Shown here: piece after piece, positions 31,942 through 37,754 of the stretch
How the letters are laid out: every line of letters starts with the position of its first letter
Numbering within the stretch: the first letter of the stretch is position 1
Assembly: GCA_036562635.1 (NCBI GenBank)
Contig: DATCJU010000129.1
Location: forward strand, 1 to 37,754
DNA length: 37,754 nucleotides
DNA from: DATCJU01 sp036562635
GTDB taxonomy: Bacteria > Actinomycetota > Actinomycetes > Mycobacteriales > Pseudonocardiaceae
Reading direction: 5' to 3'
Notes under the pieces: model-generated
The model's input: only the letters and a program-made list of their open reading frames with translations
What the model was told of the DNA's origin: nothing
Databases searched by the model: none
Translations under genes and position numbers: made by a program

Positions 31942-33126
31942 TCACCTGAGAAGTGCCTTAGACGGGGGCACAGAGGTTGCTGAGGAGTTCTCGGAAGGTT
32001 CCCGTGCCGCTCCGGTCCCGGCTGGGTCGACGGCCCGCAACCGTTCGGCGACCTGCTCCGGGGTCACGTCGTTGACCCACACCCCCATGCCGGACTCCGA
32101 ACCGGCCAGGTACTTGAGCTTGTCGGCGGTGCGCAGGATGGAGAACACCTCCAGGTGGCACCAGGACAGCTCACGCCCGGTGCTCACCGGCGCCTGGTGC
32201 CAGGCGGCGACGTAGGGCAGCGGTCGGTCGTAGAGCCGGTCCAGCCGACGCAGCACGTCCAGGTACAGGACGGCGAAGTCGTCCCGTTCCGCGTCGGTCA
32301 GCGCGGGCAGGTCCGGCACCCGGCGGTGCGGCACCAGGTGCACCTCGACCGGCCAGCGCGCCGCGGCCGGTACGAACGCGGTCCAGTGCTCGGAGCGGGC
32401 CACCACCCGCTCCCCCGAGGCCTGTTCGGCGGCCAGCACGTCCCCCAGGACGTGCCGTCCGGTGCGTTCCCGGTACTCGGCGGCCACCTGCAGCATCCGC
32501 TCCGTCCTCGGCGTGACGAACGGGTAGCCGTAGATCTGCCCGTGCGGGTGGTGCAGGGTGACCCCGATCTCCTCCCCGCGGTTCTCGAAGCAGAACACCT
32601 GCTCGATGCCCTCGATCTGGCCGAGGGCCGCGGTCCGGTCCGCCCACGCGTCGACCACGGTGCGGGCCCGGCTCGGGCTCAGTTCCGCGAACGACGAGGA
32701 GTGGTCGGAGGTGAAGCACACCACCTCGCACCGGCCCAGCGCGGCACGCCGTGGGACCAGTGCGTCCCCGCCTCCCACACCGGTCAGCGCCACCGGGGTC
32801 CCCGGTTCCGGAACCCCCTGGGCGAACGACGGGAAGCGGTTCTCGAAGACCACCACCTCGTAGCTCGACTCGGGGATCTCCGTGGGGCGCCCGGGGGTGC
32901 TCGGGCACAGCGGACACAGGTCGGCCGGCGGCTTGTAGGTGCGGGTCTGCCGGTGTGCGGCCAGGGCCACCCACTCGCCGGTCAGCGGGTCACGGCGGAT
33001 CTCCGAACGTGGTTGCTGTTCCGGCAGGTCCCGGGTGTCGACGGCGGTCCGCGGCGGCGCCTCCGGATCCCGGTCGAAGTAGATGATCTCTCGCCCGTCA
33101 GCCAAGCGAGATACGGTCCGCCTCAC
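31942..33126 (-). CDS. galT: Galactose-1-phosphate uridylyltransferase
   Basis: 394 aa. Leloir enzyme exchanging UMP between UDP-glucose and galactose-1-phosphate. Zinc-site Cys71 and Cys74 (CPLC), RRDPLTGEWVALAAHRQTR, FENRFPSF, and the active-site HPHGQ with nucleophilic His195; VEVHLVPHRRVPDL supplies the second motif. GTG 33126 has GGAGGAG about 5 nt upstream and lies inside the end of the DeoR gene (29-nt overlap), so translation is coupled. No galK is in the window. It is part of the run GH42-deoR-galT on the minus strand, with htrA next. Confidence 0.96.
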   Translation of the reverse strand: MRRTVSRLADGREIIYFDRDPEAPPRTAVDTRDLPEQQPRSEIRRDPLTGEWVALAAHRQTRTYKPPADLCPLCPSTPGRPTEIPESSYEVVVFENRFPSFAQGVPEPGTPVALTGVGGGDALVPRRAALGRCEVVCFTSDHSSSFAELSPSRARTVVDAWADRTAALGQIEGIEQVFCFENRGEEIGVTLHHPHGQIYGYPFVTPRTERMLQVAAEYRERTGRHVLGDVLAAEQASGERVVARSEHWTAFVPAAARWPVEVHLVPHRRVPDLPALTDAERDDFAVLYLDVLRRLDRLYDRPLPYVAAWHQAPVSTGRELSWCHLEVFSILRTADKLKYLAGSESGMGVWVNDVTPEQVAERLRAVDPAGTGAAREPSENSSATSVPPSKALLR

Positions 33127-33928
33127 GTGGCTCCTCCCCGTCCCTGCCCGACCCCGGCACCGGGGCGAGCATCAGCTCACCCACCCGTTCGGTGAGCTCC
33201 TCCCTTGCGTCCTCGGCCAGCTTCTCGTCGCTGACCAGCACGTCCGCCTCGTCGAGATCGGCGATGGTGGACAGACCCACCACCCCCCACTTGGTGTGGT
33301 CGGCGACCACGACCAGCCGGCCCCCCGCCTCCACCAGCGCCCGGTCCGTCTCGCTCTCGTTCAGGTTGGGCGTGGTGAACCCGGCCCGGGGGTCCATGCC
33401 GTGCACCCCGAGGAACACCAGATCCAGGTGCAGGGTGCGCAGCGTCTGCACCGCCACCGGCCCCACCAGGGCGTCGGACGGCGTGCGCACCCCGCCGGTC
33501 AGCACCACGGTGCGGTCGGCCCGGCCGCTGTGCTGCAGGGCGTCGGCGACCCGCACCGAGTTGGTCACCACGGTCAGGTCCGGCACGTCGTCCAGATGAC
33601 GGGCCAGGGTCCAGGTGGTGGTGCCGGCGGACAGCCCGATGGCCGTACCCGGGCGCACCAGGGTGGCCGCCAGGGCCGCGATGGCCTCCTTCTCCGCCTG
33701 CTGCCGCACCGACTTGGCCTCGAAACCGGGCTCGTCCGTGCTGCGGCCGGTCACGGTGGTGGCGCCTCCGTAGACCTTCTCCACCAGGCCGCGCCGGGCC
33801 AGGACGTCCAGGTCACGGCGCACCGTCATGTCGGACACGCCCAGCTTGGCCACCAGGTCGCTGACCCGCACCGCCCCGGTGCGGCGCACCTCCTCCAGGA
33901 TCAGTGCCTGCCGCTGTCGCGCCAGCAC
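33098..33928 (-). CDS. DeoR-family transcriptional regulator of the galactose locus
   Basis: 276 aa. N-terminal DeoR helix-turn-helix (MLARQRQALILEEV start, VRVSDLVAKLGVSDMTVRRDLDVLARRGLVEKVYGGA) and a C-terminal sugar-phosphate-binding domain with LSAGTTTWTLARHL, VVTNSVRVADAL, FLGVHGMDPRAGFTT and DHTKWG. Such proteins usually respond to a phosphorylated sugar. An ATG at 33949 is in frame, but GTG 33928 has GGGGAGG 6 nt upstream and fits the family start, so it is preferred. It lies between the beta-galactosidase and galT and overlaps galT by 29 nt; probable targets are the divergent promoters at 36.0-36.2 kb. Confidence 0.92.
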   Translation of the reverse strand: MLARQRQALILEEVRRTGAVRVSDLVAKLGVSDMTVRRDLDVLARRGLVEKVYGGATTVTGRSTDEPGFEAKSVRQQAEKEAIAALAATLVRPGTAIGLSAGTTTWTLARHLDDVPDLTVVTNSVRVADALQHSGRADRTVVLTGGVRTPSDALVGPVAVQTLRTLHLDLVFLGVHGMDPRAGFTTPNLNESETDRALVEAGGRLVVVADHTKWGVVGLSTIADLDEADVLVSDEKLAEDAREELTERVGELMLAPVPGSGRDGEEPREADRISLG

Positions 33929-33967
33929 CTCGTACCTCCCCGTCCTCATTTCCGGTACCGGGCAGGT

Positions 33968-35971
33968 CTACCCCTCCCGCAGCACCACAACATCACCGGC
34001 CCGCACCGGCAGGCGACCGGTGACCGTGGTGCCGGACAGCAGTTCCACTCCGTGCGCGGGCAGCTCCACGTCCTGCTCGGTGTGGTTGACGGCGATCAGC
34101 CAGGAGGTGGGCCGACCGGCCCGCTCCCCGCGACGGCGGACCACCTCGACACCGGCGGGCGCCGTCACCACCGGCGTCACCCCGGCCTCGCGGCAGCCCT
34201 GGGCCACCACCCGTTCCATGCCTGTCGGGTCCAGACCACAGGCCACGTACCAGGCGGTGCCTGCACCGTAGCGATTCCTGGTGACCGCGGGCACACCGGC
34301 CAGCGGCCCGGCGGCGTAACGGGCCTCGGCCTCGGCACCGCGCAGGTGGAGCAGCTCGGTCCACACCGACGCGGTGACCTCGCCGACCAGCTCCCCGGTC
34401 ACGGGTACCCACTCGCCGGCGGTCAGCGGGAAGAACTCCTCGGTCCACACCCCGAGCAGGTCCCGGAACGCCCCGGGATAGCCACCCAGCCGGACGTGGG
34501 CGTGCTCGTCGACGATCCCGCTGAACCAGGTGACCAGGACGTGGCCGCCACCCTCGACGTACCGGTGCAGCACCGCGGCGTGCTCGTCGCCGACCAGGTG
34601 GAGCGCGGGCACCACGACCAGCCGGTAGCCGGACGGGTCGGCACCGGGGGGTATCACGTCCACGGTGATCCCGACCCGCCACAGCGCACGGTAGACGGCC
34701 AGCACGTTGGCCCGGTGGTCGAAGTCCACGGTGGGGTGCGAGGGCTGCTCCGCCGCCCACGCGGACTGCCAGTCGTAGACCAGGGCAACCTCGGCGTCCA
34801 CGGTGGACCCGGCCAGTTCGGCGATCCGCCGGTACTCCGCGCCGACCTGGCAGACCTCACGGAACACCTTCGTGTCCGGGCCCGCGTGCGGCAGCATCGC
34901 CGAGTGGTAGCGCTCGGCCCCGGCGCGGGACTGGCGCCACTGGAAGAACAGGGTGGCGTCGGCTCCCCGGGCCAGGTGGGCGAACGAGTGCCGCCGCATC
35001 TCCCCGGGAACCTTGGCGGCGTTGCGCGGCTGCCAGTTCACCGCGGAGGTGGAGTGCTCCATGAGCAGCCAGGGCCGTCCTCCGGCCAGACCGCGGCAGA
35101 TGTCGGCGGACAGGGCCAGCTCGACGTGCCGCTCGGGATCGGCGGCGTCGACGTAGTGGTCGTTGGCGACGAAGTCGACCTCCCGGGCCCAGGACCAGTA
35201 GTCCAGCCCCGCGAAGGTCCACATGACCATGAAGTTGGTGGTGACCGGGACGTCCGGGGTGATGCGGCGCAGCACGTCGCGTTCGGCGCGGTACAGCTCC
35301 AGCAGCGCGTCCGAGCAGAACCGGTCGAAGTCCAACAGCTGCCCCGGGTTGTGCTGGGCCGGGGTGGTCCGCGGCGGCAGGATCTGCTCCCACGACGAGT
35401 AGTGCTGGCTCCAGAACGCGGTGCCCCAGGCCTCGTTGAGCGCGTCGAGGTCGTCGGCGTACCGGCGGCGCAGCCAGGTGCGGAACGCCGCCGCGCAGCG
35501 GTCGCAGTAGCAGCGGGCGACGTGGCAGCCGTACTCGTTGCCCACGTGCCAGCAGGCCAGGGCGGGGTGGTCGCGGTAGCGCTCGGCCATCCGTTCGGCG
35601 AGGGCCACCGCCCGGTCCCGGTAGACGGTGGAGGTGGGGCAGTAGGACTGGCGGGAGCCGGGCCAGAGCCGGGTGCCGTCGGCCCGGACCGGCAGCACCT
35701 CGTCCGCGTAGCGGTGGGTCAGCCACGGCGGGGGCGCGGCGGTGGCGGTGGCCAGGTCGACGCGGATGCCGGCGCCGTCGAGCAGGTCGAGCACCCGGTC
35801 CAACCAGCCGAACTCGTAGCGTCCCTCCGCGCGTTCGAGCAGGGCCCAGGAGAACACCCCGACGGTCACCAGGTTGACCCCGGCACGCCGCATCAGCTCG
35901 ACGTCCTCGGTCCACACCTGCTCCGGCCACTGCTCGGGGTTGTAGTCACCGCCCCACCCGAGCCCGGGCAT
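33968..35971 (-). CDS. Beta-galactosidase, glycoside hydrolase family 42
   Basis: 667 aa, no signal peptide, so cytoplasmic. TIM barrel with LGWGGDYNPEQWP at the start, acid/base Glu146 in WHVGNEYG, nucleophile Glu305 in LLMEHSTSAVNWQPRN, a trimerisation domain (VALVYDWQSAW onward) and a C-terminal beta domain. Zinc-type cysteines appear right after the acid/base (CHVARCYCDRC), as in thermophile GH42 enzymes. It cleaves terminal beta-galactosides such as lactose or galacto-oligosaccharides. The frame is open to 36031, but that part lies in the operator repeats; ATG 35971 has AGGTGG 9 nt upstream and starts the conserved region. It is first in GH42-deoR-galT. Confidence 0.95.
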   Translation of the reverse strand: MPGLGWGGDYNPEQWPEQVWTEDVELMRRAGVNLVTVGVFSWALLERAEGRYEFGWLDRVLDLLDGAGIRVDLATATAAPPPWLTHRYADEVLPVRADGTRLWPGSRQSYCPTSTVYRDRAVALAERMAERYRDHPALACWHVGNEYGCHVARCYCDRCAAAFRTWLRRRYADDLDALNEAWGTAFWSQHYSSWEQILPPRTTPAQHNPGQLLDFDRFCSDALLELYRAERDVLRRITPDVPVTTNFMVMWTFAGLDYWSWAREVDFVANDHYVDAADPERHVELALSADICRGLAGGRPWLLMEHSTSAVNWQPRNAAKVPGEMRRHSFAHLARGADATLFFQWRQSRAGAERYHSAMLPHAGPDTKVFREVCQVGAEYRRIAELAGSTVDAEVALVYDWQSAWAAEQPSHPTVDFDHRANVLAVYRALWRVGITVDVIPPGADPSGYRLVVVPALHLVGDEHAAVLHRYVEGGGHVLVTWFSGIVDEHAHVRLGGYPGAFRDLLGVWTEEFFPLTAGEWVPVTGELVGEVTASVWTELLHLRGAEAEARYAAGPLAGVPAVTRNRYGAGTAWYVACGLDPTGMERVVAQGCREAGVTPVVTAPAGVEVVRRRGERAGRPTSWLIAVNHTEQDVELPAHGVELLSGTTVTGRLPVRAGDVVVLREG

Positions 35972-36017
35972 CCGCAACGGCCACCTGTCCACCCTTGCAG
36001 GGTCCCCGACGGGTGAC

Positions 36018-36047
36018 TCAAACGTCAACACGAGTCAACAGAATCAC
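36018..36047. promoter_or_regulatory. GTCAACA direct repeats, probable DeoR operator
   Basis: GTCAACA at 36024-36030 and again at 36034-36040, exactly 10 bp apart, flanked by TCAA at 36018 and TCA at 36044. Tandem repeats in helical phase are typical of DeoR-family binding. The block is 47-76 bp upstream of the GH42 ATG. Confidence 0.5.
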
Positions 36048-36139
36048 CGACGTGTTGTGTGCGACTGGGTGTACCCACCCGCCGCCGATCGCGGGAGTCC
36101 ACTGCCCATCCCCCGGACCAACTGGGAAAAGTCGAAAAA

Positions 36140-36175
36140 GTCAACCTTGACAAGGCAAGTGTCGCACACCACATT
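36140..36175 (+). promoter_or_regulatory. Promoter of the sugar-binding protein with overlapping GTCAA dyad
   Basis: TTGACA (36147-36152), 17-bp spacer, CACATT (36170-36175); predicted start near 36182. The dyad GTCAACCTTGAC (36140-36151) covers the -35 and repeats the GTCAA unit found in front of the GH42 gene. AAAAGTC also occurs twice just upstream. Confidence 0.55.
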
Positions 36176-36250
36176 GTGAGCAACTTTGTTCGAGTGCGTT
36201 TGAAGTACCGCCTGTCACGTTCGGGTTCCACGAGTGCACAGGGAGGCACC

Positions 36251-37567
36251 ATGCACCACGCCGCTCCCCGCTCCCCCTCCCCCGCCGCGGCCGGGTTCCC
36301 CCTGCTTGGCCGACGCGACGTCCTGCGCGGGCTGCTCCTGGCGGGCGGCGCCCTGGCCCTGCCCGGTCTCGCCGCCTGCGGCTCCGGCGGCTCCGGCGGT
36401 GACCCGAACACGGTCACCTTCGGGTCGAACTACTCCGACGAGGTGCCCCGGCAGGCCATCGCCGCGACGATGCAGGCCTTCGAACAGCGGACCGGCCTGA
36501 AGGTCGCGATCAACACCAAGGACCACAACACCTACCAGGAGCAGATCAACAACTACCTGCAGGGACGTCCGGACGACGTCTTCGCCTGGTTCGCCGGCTA
36601 CCGGATGCGGCACTTCGCCGCCCGCGGGTTGGCCACCGACATCTCCGACGTGTGGCAGCAGGTCGGCGGCGACTTCAGCCAGTCCCTGCGCGAGGCGTCC
36701 ACCGGCCTGGACGGCAGGCAGTACCTGATCCCCTTCTACTACTACCCGTGGGCGGTGTTCTACCGGCGCAGCGTGTGGAAGCAGCGCGGATACACCCCAC
36801 CGAGGACCCTCGACGAGTTCGTCGCCCTGGCCGAACGGATGCGGGCGGACGGCCTGATCCCCATCGCGTTCGGGCAGAAGGACGGCTGGCCGGCGATGGG
36901 CACGTTCGACTACCTGGACCTGCGGATCAACGGCTACGAGTTCCACATGAACCTGCTGGCCGGCAGGGAGGACTGGCAGGGACCGCAGGTGCGGCAGGTG
37001 TTCGACACCTGGCGTCGGCTGCTGCCGCTGCACCAGGAGAACGCACTCGGCCGCACCTGGCAGGAGGCCGCGCAGACCCTGCAGCAGGGCAGGGCGGGGA
37101 TGTACCTGCTCGGCACCTTCGTCGCCGAACAGTTCACCGACGACCGCGACGACCTGGACTTCTTCCCCTTCCCCGAGATCAACCCCGAGCACGGCCGGGA
37201 CACCGTGGAAGCCCCGATCGACGGCTTCATGCTGTCCCGCAGGCCGGCCAACCCGGACGGCGCACGTCGACTGCTGACCTTCCTGGCCGGCCCCGAGGCC
37301 CAGCTCGCCTACCTGCGCTCCAACCCCACCAACATCGCGGCCACCAGCAAGGCCGGCACCTCGGGCTACAACGCACTGCAGCGCAAGTCCGTCGAACTGA
37401 TCCAGAGCGCGGCGCACGTCACCCAGTTCCTGGACCGCGACACCAACCCGACGTTCGCCAGCGACGCGATGACCAACGGCATCAACGCGTTCCTGCGGAA
37501 CCCCGACGACGTCGACTCGGTGCTGCGCGGTCTGGCCGACCAGGCGAAGTCGATCTTCGTGGAGTGA
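36251..37567 (+). CDS. Sugar ABC transporter substrate-binding lipoprotein
   Basis: 438 aa, family 1 extracellular solute-binding protein of carbohydrate importers. The signal carries GRRDVLRG (Tat-like twin Arg at 21-22), a hydrophobic stretch and lipobox LAAC (Cys43), so it appears to be a Tat-exported lipoprotein. Mature part: FEQRTGLKVAINTKDHNTY, VFAWFAGYRM, YLIPFYYYPWAVFYRRSVW, GRAGMYLLGTFVAEQF, and VEAPIDGFMLSRRPANPDGARRLL cut by family-typical gaps. ATG 36251 has GGGAGG close upstream. It is divergent from the GH42 gene and followed by a permease after 5 bp. A galactoside ligand is inferred from context only. Confidence 0.93.
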   Translation: MHHAAPRSPSPAAAGFPLLGRRDVLRGLLLAGGALALPGLAACGSGGSGGDPNTVTFGSNYSDEVPRQAIAATMQAFEQRTGLKVAINTKDHNTYQEQINNYLQGRPDDVFAWFAGYRMRHFAARGLATDISDVWQQVGGDFSQSLREASTGLDGRQYLIPFYYYPWAVFYRRSVWKQRGYTPPRTLDEFVALAERMRADGLIPIAFGQKDGWPAMGTFDYLDLRINGYEFHMNLLAGREDWQGPQVRQVFDTWRRLLPLHQENALGRTWQEAAQTLQQGRAGMYLLGTFVAEQFTDDRDDLDFFPFPEINPEHGRDTVEAPIDGFMLSRRPANPDGARRLLTFLAGPEAQLAYLRSNPTNIAATSKAGTSGYNALQRKSVELIQSAAHVTQFLDRDTNPTFASDAMTNGINAFLRNPDDVDSVLRGLADQAKSIFVE

Positions 37568-37572
37568 GTGCG

Positions 37573-37754
37573 ATGCCGACATCGCACGAGACCCGATCCG
37601 CCCCACCCGCCACCGCACCGTCCACCCGGGAACGGAGACGAGCTCGACGCGCCACCGCGTTCAGCCGCGGCGACCGGATCGCCCTGCTGCTCATGGTGGG
37701 TGTCCCGACCCTGTTGCACGTCGGACTGGTCTGGGTGCCCGCGCTGGCCTCGGT
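37573..37754 (+). CDS. Sugar ABC transporter permease (MalF-type), truncated by window end
   Basis: First 60 codons only. ATG 37573 starts 5 bp after the stop of the binding-protein gene, with GGAG in the preceding codons. A hydrophilic Arg-rich N-terminus (MPTSHETRS to FSRGDRIA) is followed by the first membrane span (LLLMVGVPTLLHVGLVWV), typical of sugar permeases. A second permease and the rest of the importer should follow outside the window. Confidence 0.85.
   Translation, partial: MPTSHETRSAPPATAPSTRERRRARRATAFSRGDRIALLLMVGVPTLLHVGLVWVPALAS

Noticed and set aside
33083..36016. 977-codon plus-strand frame across deoR and GH42
   Set aside because: Shadow frame with Gln/His/Gly/Arg-rich low-information translation; the minus-strand genes have full catalytic motifs.

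Overview
High-GC actinobacterial chromosome, most likely a Pseudonocardiaceae-type actinomycete. Supporting markers are RpfB, protein O-mannosyltransferase, a SepX/GlpR-Glp divisome pair, the FmdB-family chaperone Ruc, a Pks16-type acyl ligase, frequent GTG starts and apparently leaderless genes. The family assignment is inference. The backbone keeps, in reverse orientation, the gene order of M. tuberculosis Rv0983-Rv1014c: pth, pks16-like, (ABC-F), ispE, rsmA, rpfB, tatD, metG, rsmI, pmt, sepX, rimJ-like, glp/moeA, galU, 5-FTCL, ruc, SAF protein, mscL, small ORF, mog, htrA. No phage, IS element, CRISPR array or rRNA was seen.

Layout. 1-1.4 kb: a small tandem-repeat DivIVA-domain protein, then pth. 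1.4-6.1 kb (minus): ispE, an ABC-F ATPase and an acyl-AMP/CoA ligase. 6.3-9.4 kb (minus): metNIQ methionine importer, placed between the usual neighbours rsmA and ispE, behind a compact SAM-I/SAM-IV-clan riboswitch followed at once by a 35-codon cysteine-containing leader peptide whose Shine-Dalgarno overlaps the riboswitch P1 helix. 9.6-14.6 kb (minus): rsmA, rpfB, tatD, metG. 14.8-17.2 kb (plus): PadR regulator and a DrrAB-type exporter with two operator-like repeats around the exporter promoter. 17.3-19.1 kb (minus): an SDR and rsmI. 19.2-22.4 kb (plus): pmt and a Tat-exported M28 peptidase. 22.4-22.9 kb: about 500 bp without genes but with strong inverted repeats. 22.9-27.0 kb (minus): tRNA-Ala(CGC), sepX, acetyltransferase, glp/moeA, galU. 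27.1-29.5 kb (plus): 5-FTCL, ruc under a textbook CIRCE/HrcA operator, SAF/CpaB-like protein, mscL. 29.6-36.0 kb (minus): an easily missed 58-aa ORF, mog, htrA, galT, DeoR regulator, GH42 beta-galactosidase. 36.25 kb to the end (plus): a Tat/lipoprotein sugar-binding protein and the start of its permease.

Working together: the right end is a galactoside uptake and catabolism locus (binding protein and permease, GH42, GalT, DeoR) with shared GTCAA-type repeats in its divergent control region; galU supplies UDP-glucose for the same Leloir chemistry. The met block combines SAM sensing, probable leader-peptide sensing and a palindrome inside the promoter. The most notable items are the nested metNIQ leader, the CIRCE-ruc unit, the quadruple mini-DivIVA protein, the PadR operator pair and the structured gap beside tRNA-Ala.
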